From the NCBI GenBank assembly GCA_016844465.1, contig JAERMO010000007.1, positions 1 through 42,052 on the forward strand: a stretch of 42,052 bases of DNA, written 5' to 3'. Positions 32,268 to 40,490 of this stretch are shown here, piece after piece; positions within the stretch are counted from its first letter, which is position 1, and every line of letters begins with the position of its first letter. A model generated the notes under the pieces. The model saw nothing but the letters and a program-made list of their open reading frames with translations. It searched no databases and was not told where the DNA came from. Made by a program: the position numbers and the translations under genes. The DNA comes from Nitrosarchaeum sp. (GTDB taxonomy: Archaea; Thermoproteota; Nitrososphaeria; Nitrososphaerales; Nitrosopumilaceae).

Positions 32268-32870
32268 CTATTTAGACCAACCCTCTTTTGGAAATTTCAT
32301 TCCCAAAACTCGGGTTGTTTTATCTTCCAAACCCGCAAATTTTTCAACTACGTCCCAATTCTCAATGATAATTTTTTCAACATTTTCTGGAACATCTCTT
32401 TTCCAATCTGATTTTTTTCCTAATGCTGAATCATACAGACTTTGTTTTACATCAGCAGCAGATAGTGCTCTTCTATGCCCTATTTTGGGTTTGAGTCGGT
32501 ATATTTTGAGCATATATCCCTCTGCTTTGTCTCCCGTATATGAAAAAAAATTATCTTGTACACCTCTAAGTATCTGTTTTCGCAACTCCCAAGATTTGGG
32601 TGATAGTAGAGGCGGCATGTATTTTTTGAAGGGAGCAAAAAATGTATAATCATCCGTAACTAAAATAGAATTCCCAAAAACTGCAGTAAGCATTTTTTTT
32701 CTAATCTCAAAATTAAAGGGAAAACTCTTACTGTTGATCTCATTTTCTACTGATTTAAAAACTACGGGCATGACCTTTACAATATCTGCATTGTTTTTTA
32801 ACTCATTAATTATTTCAACATGTGCGTTTGTTACAGGGTTCAGGTGTGCAAGATATAGGGCAGTTATCAA
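32268..32870 (-). CDS. Nucleotidyltransferase-fold protein with degenerate HxGH motif
   Basis: This 200-residue protein begins MITALYLAHLNPVTNAHVEIINELK, matching the first strand and loop of cytidylyltransferase/NMNAT-type enzymes (usually GRFQPxHxGH). The HxGH motif is degenerate here to TNAH. A RRALSAADVKQSLYD segment near residue 130-145 may correspond to the ISSTxVR signature. The substrate cannot be stated; family members make NAD, CoA or CDP-lipid precursors. It is a single gene upstream of tRNA-Pro on the same strand. Confidence 0.65.
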   Translation of the reverse strand: MITALYLAHLNPVTNAHVEIINELKNNADIVKVMPVVFKSVENEINSKSFPFNFEIRKKMLTAVFGNSILVTDDYTFFAPFKKYMPPLLSPKSWELRKQILRGVQDNFFSYTGDKAEGYMLKIYRLKPKIGHRRALSAADVKQSLYDSALGKKSDWKRDVPENVEKIIIENWDVVEKFAGLEDKTTRVLGMKFPKEGWSK

Positions 32871-32921
32871 CTATAGTAACTAAAAAAATGTCATATTTCA
32901 ATGGTTGACTTTATAATGGAA

Positions 32922-32995
32922 TGGGAACGATGGGATTTGAACCCATGACCTCCAGCACCCGAGGCTGGCAGTATGCCAAGCTAACCTACGTCCCC
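32922..32995 (-). tRNA. tRNA-Pro (anticodon CGG)
   Basis: 74 nt. Acceptor GGGGACG / CGTTCCC with discriminator A. Anticodon stem CCAGC / GCTGG around CTCGGGT, giving CGG. T-arm ATGGG-TTCAAAT-CCCAT. The D-stem is weak (GGT/ACT with a G-U pair). No intron and no encoded CCA. Confidence 0.93.
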
Positions 32996-33042
32996 ATACG
33001 TATACATTATTCGAAGATTTTATTTCTTTAAAAAATTCTAAT

Positions 33043-33888
33043 CTAGCCGTATGACTCGTATTTTACTTCAAAGCTTCCATCTGAACGCTTGTCATGTTCT
33101 GTAACAAAGCCCTTTGGATTTAAAAAGTCCATTACACCATCAATTGTTCCTTGCCATCCACAAACATAAAAGATTGTATTTTCTTTGGTGATTGGTTCTC
33201 CAACCAATTCTTCTAGTGGTGACATTCCATTGTCTCTTGGTCTAAGAAATGTTTCAACTCGTCCAACTTGACCTGACCAGGATCTGTTAAACCATTCTTG
33301 AGGTCTACTAATTGCTGCTCTGTATTTGAAATTCCATTTTTCTTTTCCTTCTGCCTTACTTTCATTTTCTAAATCTGAAAGTAATTCTTTGTAACTTAGT
33401 TCATCAACATAACTTGCACCATGAAGAACAACAATTTCTCGCTTATCTCCAGTATCGTGTAGATGCTGCGCAAAACTTACAAATGGCGCCAGACCGGTTC
33501 CTCCACCAATACAAACAATTCTTCTAGTATCTTTTTCTCCATTTGAAAGTGTTTCATTTAACAAAAGTGCTTTGCCTGTAGGCTTCAACCACAAAATCTC
33601 ATCTTTTTCTTTTGCGCTAAATATTTGAGTGGTTAATCTACCTGGAAGTGGTTTTCTTACCCATCTTATTACAAGTTCGATAAACTTTCTGTTTTCAGGA
33701 TGTGATGCAATCGAATATGCTCTTCTGACAATTTTTCCATCTTCTGTAGGATTTGGTAATCCTAATGTAATGAATTGACCAGCTTGATATTCTGGAACTG
33801 GACCTTCTTTTGGAACCAATCTAATAATTACAAGATCTTCTTTAAGTAACTGAACGTAAGTAATAGTTGCTTTGTTATCTACCACCAT
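33043..33888 (-). CDS. Ferredoxin-NAD(P)+ reductase-like flavoprotein
   Basis: A 281-residue FAD/NAD(P) reductase of the FNR superfamily. The FAD-binding barrel contains RRAYSIAS (RxYS motif), and the NAD(P)-binding domain contains CIGGGTGLAPFVSF and VCGWQGTIDGVMDFL near the end. No Fe-S motif is present, so it is the stand-alone Fpr type. With two ferredoxins in this window, exchange of electrons between ferredoxin and pyridine nucleotide is a sensible role. ATG at 33888. Confidence 0.88.
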   Translation of the reverse strand: MVVDNKATITYVQLLKEDLVIIRLVPKEGPVPEYQAGQFITLGLPNPTEDGKIVRRAYSIASHPENRKFIELVIRWVRKPLPGRLTTQIFSAKEKDEILWLKPTGKALLLNETLSNGEKDTRRIVCIGGGTGLAPFVSFAQHLHDTGDKREIVVLHGASYVDELSYKELLSDLENESKAEGKEKWNFKYRAAISRPQEWFNRSWSGQVGRVETFLRPRDNGMSPLEELVGEPITKENTIFYVCGWQGTIDGVMDFLNPKGFVTEHDKRSDGSFEVKYESYG

Positions 33889-33960
33889 AACGCTAAAACC
33901 TTCTAATTATAGTTAAATATCTTTTGTTAATTCATACTCGTATTTTCACTTTAACCGCTA

Positions 33961-33989
33961 AACGTTAATAACCAATTTGAAAAACGTTA
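33961..33989. repeat. Two AACGTTA repeats two helical turns apart
   Basis: AACGTTAAT (33961) and AACGTTATT (33983) are 22 bp apart; each contains the palindrome AACGTT. They lie in the intergenic region between the flavin reductase (minus) and tRNA-Ala (plus). The same-face spacing fits a dimeric regulator, without direct evidence. Confidence 0.35.
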
Positions 33990-34011
33990 TTCGATCAGTT
34001 TGCTGATTATT

Positions 34012-34085
34012 GGGCCGATCGTCTAGTCTGGTAGGATGGGTGCATGGCATGCATCAGATCGAGGGTTCAAATCCCTTTCGGTCCA
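34012..34085 (+). tRNA. tRNA-Ala (anticodon GGC)
   Basis: 74 nt. Acceptor GGGCCGA / TCGGTCC containing the G3-U70 wobble pair that identifies alanine tRNAs, discriminator A. Anticodon stem GGTGC / GCATC around ATGGCAT, giving GGC. T-arm GAGGG-TTCAAAT-CCCTT. The 3' half overlaps the end of the HEAT-repeat gene on the other strand. Confidence 0.94.
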
Positions 34086-34624
34086 CTCTTTCTTTTTACT
34101 TTTGCAAGGAGTCTTTCTAATTCAGAATCTTTTTTCAAAGAAATCTCTTTAATTTTATCTTCTGATAATGAATCTCCAATGTTGATTACTGCCTGCAACG
34201 CACTCTTTCTGACCTCCAAGTCAGAATCTAACAAACAATTACAAATTGCATCTTTTGCATCCTTTGCGTTTAGATGACCCAATGCTCCTAATGCACAGGC
34301 TCTTACCATTGAGTATTGATCGTTTGTAAGTTTGACAATCTCCTGTATGGCATTTGAATCATTTCTATTTGCTAAAACTAGAGGTACAGCTCCCCGAATA
34401 TTCTTATTTTGAGATCTCAAATTTTTTATTAAAACATCAGAAATTTTATTTTCATTTAATATTAAAGAACTAAAAGCTTCTCCTCTAACTTTAATATCAT
34501 CATCATCTAATTTTGAAATCATTTTTTGAATGTTTTTCACGTTGTCTGTGGAAGAAAGTGATTCTAGAATTTTGATTTTTTCTTCACTAGTTCCTGAATC
34601 TAATATTTTTCTAATATTTTCCAA
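34067..34624 (-). CDS. HEAT-repeat protein
   Basis: 185 residues made of about five alpha-hairpin HEAT/PBS-lyase-like repeats (VKVRGEAFSSLIL, NIRGAVPLVLANR, MVRACALGALGHLNAKDAKDA, EVRKSALQAVINIGD). These serve as protein-protein scaffolds. The start is TTG at 34624. The last residues (RKSGPKGI) and the TGA are encoded by the antisense of the tRNA-Ala T-arm, a 19-nt overlap. No partner is evident. Confidence 0.8.
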   Translation of the reverse strand: MENIRKILDSGTSEEKIKILESLSSTDNVKNIQKMISKLDDDDIKVRGEAFSSLILNENKISDVLIKNLRSQNKNIRGAVPLVLANRNDSNAIQEIVKLTNDQYSMVRACALGALGHLNAKDAKDAICNCLLDSDLEVRKSALQAVINIGDSLSEDKIKEISLKKDSELERLLAKVKRKSGPKGI

Positions 34625-34711
34625 GTTACTCCCTAAAATAACCCGATCCAGTTAATAATGATTCAATGTTTTTCATAAAATTTTCTACGCAACTAAAAAA
34701 TCTCTTTTAGC

Positions 34712-34720
34712 TTTAAATTA
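34712..34720 (+). promoter_or_regulatory. TATA box of alba
   Basis: TTTAAATTA in the context TAGCTTTAAATTAT starts 30 nt before the alba ATG, the same spacing and flank as the two ferredoxin promoters, so alba is probably leaderless and strongly transcribed. Confidence 0.5.
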
Positions 34721-34741
34721 TCCTTAAATACCGAATGTGTC

Positions 34742-35026
34742 ATGTCTAACGAATCCAGAAACACCATATTCATTGGTAAGAAACCATTGATGGCATATGT
34801 AACATCAACGCTAATTCAATTGGCAAACTTACCAGCCGTTTACATCAAAGCTAGAGGTCTTAGCATTGGTCGTGCTGTAGATGTAGCTCAAATCATTGCA
34901 AGAAAAACAGAAAACGCAGGATACTCTATTGGAGAAATTAAAATAGGCTCCGAAGCATTAGAGTCACTAGACGGTAGAACCAGAAACGTTTCAACAATAG
35001 AAATTGAAGTAAAGAGAAACAGTTGA
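34742..35026 (+). CDS. alba: Chromatin protein Alba
   Basis: A dimeric DNA/RNA-binding protein that shapes archaeal chromatin. The 94 residues contain the family signature NTIFIGKKPLMAYVTSTLIQLAN with the Lys whose acetylation controls DNA affinity, then VYIKARGLSIGRAVDVAQI and the SLDGRTRNVSTIEIEV beta-hairpin arm. Normal length. ATG at 34742 supported by the TATA box 30 nt upstream. Confidence 0.97.
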   Translation: MSNESRNTIFIGKKPLMAYVTSTLIQLANLPAVYIKARGLSIGRAVDVAQIIARKTENAGYSIGEIKIGSEALESLDGRTRNVSTIEIEVKRNS

Positions 35027-35055
35027 TAACTGAACTTTACTTGAAATTTTTTATT

Positions 35056-35922
35056 TTATTTTCTTTTAGAAAATCCATATTTTTTTTCTAATTTTTGGAA
35101 CTTAGGTAATTCTACTAAATCATTGAATTGATCAAAATTCACAACTTTTTGTTTAAACTTTGTAGTATCTCCTGTTTTCTTTAGCTCTTGTAAAATATTC
35201 ATTGTTGCAAAAGTGTTCGCAAACAAAACCGAAAGTGGATATAAAATTATTTTAAATCCCATTTCATGTAAAGTATCTGCCGAACTAATTGGGGTTGCAC
35301 CTCCCTCAATCATATTTGCAACAAGTGGTGCATTAATCGCCTTTCCAATTTTCCTCATCTCTTCTAATGATTTCGGTGCTTCGATAAATACAGCATCAGC
35401 TCCAGTTTTTTTATTTTGTAATCCTCGTTCTATTGCAGCATCTAGTCCTTCTGTTGCTCTTGCATCAGTTCTTGCAACAATAATGAAATTTTTACTTTGT
35501 CTTGCATCTATTGCGGCCCCCAATTTTTCTGTATATTCTTCTTGTGCAATGACTTCTTTACCTTGCATATGTCCACATCGTTTTGGCCATCTTTGATCTT
35601 CTAGAAAAATTCCAGAGGCTCCTGCAGATTCCAATTCTCTTACTAATTTCCAAACACTTAGTGCATTACCATAACCTGTATCAGAATCAACAATTACTGG
35701 AACAGATACTGCTCTACATATTCTTCTTGCATTATCTAGAGTCTCAGTAGCTCCAATAAAGCCATAATCAGGCATTCCAAACAGTGTAGCTGAAGTCCCA
35801 TATCCTGTTTGAAACATGGCTTCAAATCCCACTTTTTCTGCAATTTTTGCTCCTATTGCATCATAAACGCCTGGTATGACCAGAGGTTTGTTTGCCTTTA
35901 GCATACTTCTTAAATTTTTCAT
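35056..35922 (-). CDS. Isocitrate lyase / PEP mutase family enzyme
   Basis: This 288-residue TIM-barrel enzyme of the (methyl)isocitrate lyase / phosphoenolpyruvate mutase superfamily has YDAIGAKIAEKVGFEA, metal-binding VDSDTGYGN, and the active-site loop EDQRWPKRCGHMQGK with the catalytic Cys of lyases (KRCGH). ARTDARA and the EAPKSLEEM barrel strands follow. The Cys favours 2-methylisocitrate/isocitrate lyase or oxaloacetate decarboxylase over PEP mutase. No glyoxylate or methylcitrate partner gene is nearby. Confidence 0.87.
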   Translation of the reverse strand: MKNLRSMLKANKPLVIPGVYDAIGAKIAEKVGFEAMFQTGYGTSATLFGMPDYGFIGATETLDNARRICRAVSVPVIVDSDTGYGNALSVWKLVRELESAGASGIFLEDQRWPKRCGHMQGKEVIAQEEYTEKLGAAIDARQSKNFIIVARTDARATEGLDAAIERGLQNKKTGADAVFIEAPKSLEEMRKIGKAINAPLVANMIEGGATPISSADTLHEMGFKIILYPLSVLFANTFATMNILQELKKTGDTTKFKQKVVNFDQFNDLVELPKFQKLEKKYGFSKRK

Positions 35923-36259
35923 AACTTTGCTTTTACTCTGAATTATTTATGATTTTAAAATATCAAAAATGGAGTAAATAATCATACTATCTCCATTCAA
36001 TTATTCAGGATTGATTTTTATCCACATCTAGATTATTGATCCCTAATTCTTAACTTTATTTTTTTGCTTTTATGACTGAATTTTTACCAGTTGTTGTTCT
36101 GACACGTTCTAATCCTATTCAGATATATCTGCCTGAGTTTTTATATTATTATTACATAAATCTATGGATTATTCTTTTCATGATGTCTTGAACCACTCTA
36201 ATTAGGAATTAAATACAATTTATTTTCCCAATTTGCTTGTCAATATAATCATGTGTAAT
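35923..36259. other. Intergenic region, nothing supported
   Basis: 337 AT-rich nt between the lyase-family gene and the padR terminus. Only a 39-residue hydrophobic frame at about 36072 appears, without support; no RNA gene or strong repeat is seen. Confidence 0.3.
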
Positions 36260-36769
36260 TCATTCAATCTTAATTTCTTTTCCAACTTTCGTTAGATTAA
36301 CCTCATTTATTTTCCTTAGTTCTGATTCCAAGAATTTTTTATATTTCTGGGTTTCCTCATTCGTCATATTGACAAAATTTGAGCTTAGAATTGAACCTAT
36401 CGTAGAGATTTTTTCTAGCAAATCTAATGCAACAAATCTTCCCACATTACCTAATCTGAAAAGAACATCTAGTTGTTTTCTAACAATATCGTTAATCTTG
36501 TCAACATCTTTTGCAGTCTCAATTCCTTTTTTTGTAAGCTGATATTTACCATCTTTAGTCTCTTCAATTAGATCTTCGTCAAGTAATCTTCCTAGAAGAG
36601 GATAGATCAAACCTGGTGAAGGTTTCCATATCCCATTACTTTGCTCAATGGCGTAATCAATAATTTCTTTTCCAGTATGAGAATCCTTTTTTAGTAATTC
36701 TAAAATGAAATATCTTGAAAATCCTCTCGGTACTGAGCTTCCAACCCTTTGAAACCATTCAGAAATCAT
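36260..36769 (-). CDS. PadR-family transcriptional regulator
   Basis: 169 residues. The N-terminal winged helix-turn-helix (about 15-95) shows FILELLKKDSHTGKEIIDYAIEQSNGIWKPSPGLIYPLLGRLLDEDLIEE followed by the wing KDGKYQLTKKGIE, the PadR signature. A longer than usual helical C-terminal part (RKQLDVLFRLGNVGRFVALDLLEKI...) would mediate dimerisation. ATG at 36769 lies 7 nt from an 18-bp palindrome overlapping its TATA region, consistent with autorepression. It is divergent from sdhA, so the sdh operon is a possible second target. Confidence 0.9.
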   Translation of the reverse strand: MISEWFQRVGSSVPRGFSRYFILELLKKDSHTGKEIIDYAIEQSNGIWKPSPGLIYPLLGRLLDEDLIEETKDGKYQLTKKGIETAKDVDKINDIVRKQLDVLFRLGNVGRFVALDLLEKISTIGSILSSNFVNMTNEETQKYKKFLESELRKINEVNLTKVGKEIKIE

Positions 36770-36776
36770 CGCTTAT

Positions 36777-36794
36777 TATATCACTAGTGATATA
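36777..36794. promoter_or_regulatory. Perfect 18-bp palindrome, probable PadR operator
   Basis: TATATCACT-AGTGATATA is a perfect palindrome in the padR-sdhA intergenic region, close to the padR start. PadR proteins bind such inverted repeats with ATnnnnnnnnAT-like ends and typically repress their own gene. Confidence 0.6.
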
Positions 36795-36827
36795 TATTAA
36801 TTTTTTGAAATGGTGACTCTATTACTA

Positions 36828-36835
36828 CATATTTA
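36828..36835 (+). promoter_or_regulatory. TATA box of the sdh operon
   Basis: CATATTTAA begins about 36 nt before the sdhA ATG (36864), compatible with a short-leader or leaderless mRNA. It is about 33 nt from the PadR palindrome. Confidence 0.4.
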
Positions 36836-36863
36836 ACCCGCCTTTAGGAAGTTTGTCTGAAAT

Positions 36864-38576
36864 ATGGCAGAGTCTATTGAATTTGATTTGATAATATGCG
36901 GTTCTGGTTTGGCTGGTTTGAGGGCAGCAATTGAGGCTGCAACAAAAAGCTCTAAAATTAAGATTGGAATAGTTTCAAAAGTTCAAGTTATGCGTTCACA
37001 CTCTGTATCTGCAGAAGGTGGAACAGCAGCTGTTCTTTTTGAAGATGAGGGGGACACAATTGAATCTCATATTTATGATACTATCAAAGGAAGTGATTTT
37101 CTTGCAGATCAGGATGTAGCTGAAAGACTATGTGTAGAAATACCAAAGCAAGTATACCAATTAGATCATTGGGGAATGCCTTGGTCCAGAAGAGACGATG
37201 GAAGAATAGCTCAGCGAAATTTTGGAGGTTATAGTTTTCCAAGAGCAACTTATGCTTCTGATAAAGTAGGGTTCTTTGAAATGCAAACTCTGTATGACAC
37301 TTGCCAAAAATTTGAAAACATTGAATATCTCAATGAATGGTTTGCAACATCCATAATTCATGATGGAAAACGATTTATGGGAATTACTGCGATAGAGCTT
37401 TCTTCAGGTACATTTTACACAATTAAAGGAAAAGCTTTGATTATTGCAACTGGAGGAGCTGGACGACTGTATAGTTTTTCTACTTATGCATTATCTTCAA
37501 CTCCGGATGGTTTGGATATGGCCTTTCGAGCTGGTATGGCATTAAAAGATATGGAGTTTGTTCAATTTCATCCAACTGGAATCTTACCATCTGGAATATT
37601 AATTACAGAAGGTGCCAGAGGAGAAGGTGGATATCTTCTAAACAATAAGGGTGAGAGATTTATGAAAAATTATGCAGCTGGAAAAATGGAATTAGCTCCA
37701 CGTGATATTGTTTCAAGAGCCATGATGACAGAAATGAGTGAAGGTCGTGGATTCAAACATGAAACAGGAGTTGATTGCATGAAACTTGATTTAAGGCATA
37801 TTGGTGATGAAAAAATTAAAGAAAAATTAGGTGGTATTAGAGAAATATCTATCAAATTTTCTGGATTAGATCCTGCAATTGATGTTCTTGATGTAAGACC
37901 TGTATGTCATTATATGATGGGTGGAATTCACACTGATATTAATGGGGCAACAGAATTGCAAGGTGTTTGGGCGGCAGGAGAAGCAGCTTGTAACAGCGTT
38001 CATGGATCTAACCGACTAGGTGCAAACTCTACTTCTGAGTGCATAGTTTGGGGTAGAATTACCGGTGAATTAGCAGTTAATTATATAGAAAAAGGATTCC
38101 AGTCAACTTCTTGGCCTCATCACTTAGTTGGAGCAGAGGAAACAAGAATCTATGATGGAATTTTTAGAGGTAATGGTGATGTTAATCCCTATGAGATCAG
38201 ACAAGAATTAACTGATACTATGAATGAAAAAGCCTATGTCTTCAGAAATGAGGAAAATCTGATTGCAGGATTAAAGAAAATTCGTCAATTAAAAAAAGAA
38301 ACTTGGAAACACGTTGATGATAAAGCAAAAGAATACAATACCAATTTTTCAAACGTGATGGAACTCGATTCGATGTTTAGAGTTGCAGAAATAGTTTTAA
38401 TTGGTGCGATTAATAGAAAAGAATCTCGTGGAGCACACGCTAGAACGGATTATACAAAACGTGATGATGCAAACTTTTTACATCACACACTTGCATACTA
38501 TGATTCAAAAGAACCAATTATGAAAACACATCCTGTCACAATTACCAAATACAAGCCAGTGGAGAGAAAATACTAA
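36864..38576 (+). CDS. sdhA: Succinate dehydrogenase flavoprotein subunit
   Basis: Oxidises succinate to fumarate in the TCA cycle and feeds electrons to the membrane quinone pool. 570 residues. FAD Rossmann motif CGSGLAGLRAA (12-22), the His of RSHSVSAEGG (H46, covalent FAD site), FHPTGI and GARGEGGYLLN for substrate, catalytic RPVCHYMMGGI, and SNRLGANS. Complete. The TAA is directly followed by the sdhC ATG. First of the order A-C-D-B. Confidence 0.97.
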   Translation: MAESIEFDLIICGSGLAGLRAAIEAATKSSKIKIGIVSKVQVMRSHSVSAEGGTAAVLFEDEGDTIESHIYDTIKGSDFLADQDVAERLCVEIPKQVYQLDHWGMPWSRRDDGRIAQRNFGGYSFPRATYASDKVGFFEMQTLYDTCQKFENIEYLNEWFATSIIHDGKRFMGITAIELSSGTFYTIKGKALIIATGGAGRLYSFSTYALSSTPDGLDMAFRAGMALKDMEFVQFHPTGILPSGILITEGARGEGGYLLNNKGERFMKNYAAGKMELAPRDIVSRAMMTEMSEGRGFKHETGVDCMKLDLRHIGDEKIKEKLGGIREISIKFSGLDPAIDVLDVRPVCHYMMGGIHTDINGATELQGVWAAGEAACNSVHGSNRLGANSTSECIVWGRITGELAVNYIEKGFQSTSWPHHLVGAEETRIYDGIFRGNGDVNPYEIRQELTDTMNEKAYVFRNEENLIAGLKKIRQLKKETWKHVDDKAKEYNTNFSNVMELDSMFRVAEIVLIGAINRKESRGAHARTDYTKRDDANFLHHTLAYYDSKEPIMKTHPVTITKYKPVERKY

Positions 38577-39011
38577 ATGACAAATCAAGATGAACACAAA
38601 GAAGGAATTGGAGGAATGATTAATCCTCGAAGATACGGTATTGAACGAGTAGCTTATTTGTTAATGCGATTAAGTGGATTAGGATTATTAGCATATTTTA
38701 TAGGACATATTTATGAAACTAGTAGCATTCTAAAAGGTCAGATTGGATGGAATGAATTTCTTGAATTAACTCAAACTAATGAAGGTCATATTATTTTAGC
38801 TATAGTAATTGCTATGTGTGTTTTTCATACAGTCAATGGAATTCGAGTAATGCTTGGACAGGGCGGTGTTGGTGTGGGAAAACCTGCCAGGCCTGATTAT
38901 CCATATATCCCAGCATCACAAAATGTTAGACACAAAATGGGTATCTATTCTGCAATTATACTTGCAGCAATTGCAATGATGTATGGACTAGCGGTAATGT
39001 TTGGTGAATAA
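38577..39011 (+). CDS. sdhC: Succinate dehydrogenase membrane subunit C
   Basis: 144 residues, three hydrophobic segments (VAYLLMRLSGLGLLAYFIGH, IILAIVIAMCVFHTVNGIRV and IYSAIILAAIAMMYGLAVMF). Candidate haem/quinone ligands are the His of FIGHIYE and VFHTVNGIRVML. The short polar N-terminal arm (MTNQDEHKEGIGGMINPRR) faces the cytoplasmic SdhA/B. The HTVNGIRV motif recurs in SdhD as HGFNGLRV, showing their relationship. Confidence 0.88.
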   Translation: MTNQDEHKEGIGGMINPRRYGIERVAYLLMRLSGLGLLAYFIGHIYETSSILKGQIGWNEFLELTQTNEGHIILAIVIAMCVFHTVNGIRVMLGQGGVGVGKPARPDYPYIPASQNVRHKMGIYSAIILAAIAMMYGLAVMFGE

Positions 39012-39012
39012 A

Positions 39013-39363
39013 ATGAGAGAAAGTATTATTATGAAAATACATTATGGAACTGCTCTAGCTGCGGTAGCCCTTGTTGCAGTTCACATCTTGATGCGTCTTA
39101 CACAAGGGTTTTCAGAATCTTTGCAATATGATAGTGTAATAGCAAACTACAAATTTCTGCCTTATGCGGGAATGCTTGAAATAATATTGATTTTACTATC
39201 TATTCATGGCTTTAATGGATTAAGAGTTATTTTACTTGAATTAAAACAGGGAAGAACATATGAAAAAGCTGTATCATATGGCTGCGTTGCAGCTATGATT
39301 GCATTAATTACATATGGTACGCGAACAATAATAATGGTAAATACTGGACTGGGAATGATGTAG
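39013..39363 (+). CDS. sdhD: Succinate dehydrogenase membrane subunit D
   Basis: 116 residues with three membrane helices (YGTALAAVALVAVHILMRL, YAGMLEIILILLSIHGFNGLRV, AAMIALITYGTRTIIMV) and His residues positioned for haem b or quinone. The ATG at 39013 follows the sdhC stop by 1 nt. A TTG at 39001 in the same frame would lie within sdhC, so the ATG is preferred. Anchors the complex together with SdhC. Confidence 0.85.
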   Translation: MRESIIMKIHYGTALAAVALVAVHILMRLTQGFSESLQYDSVIANYKFLPYAGMLEIILILLSIHGFNGLRVILLELKQGRTYEKAVSYGCVAAMIALITYGTRTIIMVNTGLGMM

Positions 39364-40122
39364 ATGGCACAAATACCTATCATAACAGAAGCCTCAACTA
39401 CACCTTCCCCCAAAGTAATTACTTTACGTATTGCAAGATATAATCCTCAACATGACAGTAACAAGAAATTCATGGAATTTAATATTCCATATGAAAGATG
39501 GACTACTGTTCTAGAGGCAATTCTTGAAGTTAAGAAATATTTTGATCATTCTGTAGCAGTTCGTTATTCATGCAGACAAGCTACATGTGGTTCATGTGGA
39601 ATGATTATTAATGGTAAACCAAGACTTGCGTGCTTTACAAAAATTAGTGAATTAAATTCCAATGTTGTGACCGTAGAGCCAATGAATAATTTTCCAGTAA
39701 TTCGCGATTTAGCAGTTAAATTTGAACGTCTTTTTAATACCCATCATAAAGTAAAACCATATCTTATTCATGATGATAGTGAGATTACAACTGACTCTAA
39801 AGAATTCTTACAATCTCCGAAAGAATTAGAGAAATACATCCAATTCTCCAATTGCATCAAATGTGGATTGTGTAATTCTGCATGTCCTACCATGGCAACT
39901 GACTCTTTATTTGTAGGTCCTCAAGCATTGGCTCAAGCATATCGATATGTTGCTGACAGTAGAGACAAAGGAAAAGACACAAGACTCAAAATAATTGATG
40001 AATCACACGGTATTTGGAGATGTCATTTCGCAGGTTCTTGTAGTCAAGTTTGTCCAAAAGGAGTAGACCCAGCCATGGGAATTCAATTACTCAGAGGCTA
40101 TATGTTGGGATTTAGAAGCTAA
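39364..40122 (+). CDS. sdhB: Succinate dehydrogenase iron-sulfur subunit
   Basis: 252 residues carrying three clusters from flavin to quinone. [2Fe-2S] by C70, C75, C78 and C90 (CRQATCGSCG...C), then CIKCGLCNSACP (164-175) and CHFAGSCSQVCPKGVDP (220-236). The third group CxxxxxCxxxCP is the usual [3Fe-4S]-type arrangement. ATG immediately follows the sdhD stop. The 3' end overlaps the convergent MIP18-family gene by 11 nt. Confidence 0.95.
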   Translation: MAQIPIITEASTTPSPKVITLRIARYNPQHDSNKKFMEFNIPYERWTTVLEAILEVKKYFDHSVAVRYSCRQATCGSCGMIINGKPRLACFTKISELNSNVVTVEPMNNFPVIRDLAVKFERLFNTHHKVKPYLIHDDSEITTDSKEFLQSPKELEKYIQFSNCIKCGLCNSACPTMATDSLFVGPQALAQAYRYVADSRDKGKDTRLKIIDESHGIWRCHFAGSCSQVCPKGVDPAMGIQLLRGYMLGFRS

Positions 40123-40441
40123 TTGGCTTTTTTGGATTGGGACTATTATTAACTTGATTGTTAATTTGTTCTGCCATAAAATGATTTGAGACATTTACTT
40201 TAACATCATCAATTCCATTTACTTTTAAAAGATTATCATGAATATCTTGACAAATTTTAAACCCAAAAACTGCAGGACAAAATGGACTAGTTAGATGCAA
40301 ATCGACTTTGACATTACTGTTATTGATATTTACTTCATCAATCAATTCTAAATCTGTAATCGATGTGTTGATTTCAGGATCTACAATCCTTGATAACTCA
40401 TCAAATATTTTTACTCGAAGTTGTTTGATATCTAAACTCAT
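40112..40441 (-). CDS. MIP18/DUF59-family iron-sulfur assembly protein
   Basis: Scaffold or targeting factor of the SufT/MIP18 family for Fe-S cluster delivery. From the ATG at 40441, 109 residues: LSRIVDPEINTSITDLELIDEVNI (D-P-E-I and D-L-x-L) and LHLTSPFCPAVFGF with the conserved Cys, then VNGIDDVKVNV. Convergent with sdhB, a Fe-S protein, and divergent from argH. An in-frame TTG or ATG upstream gives a longer, less family-like N terminus. Confidence 0.85.
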   Translation of the reverse strand: MSLDIKQLRVKIFDELSRIVDPEINTSITDLELIDEVNINNSNVKVDLHLTSPFCPAVFGFKICQDIHDNLLKVNGIDDVKVNVSNHFMAEQINNQVNNSPNPKKPISF

Positions 40442-40490
40442 GTGGGAAAAAGCATTGATGCTATATATAACCATTTTAAAACCTTAGGTA

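Noticed and set aside
36072-36191. 39-residue hydrophobic frame starting MTEFLPVVV
   Set aside because: No ribosome binding site or TATA box, AT-rich chance composition with Tyr repeats, and no neighbour support.
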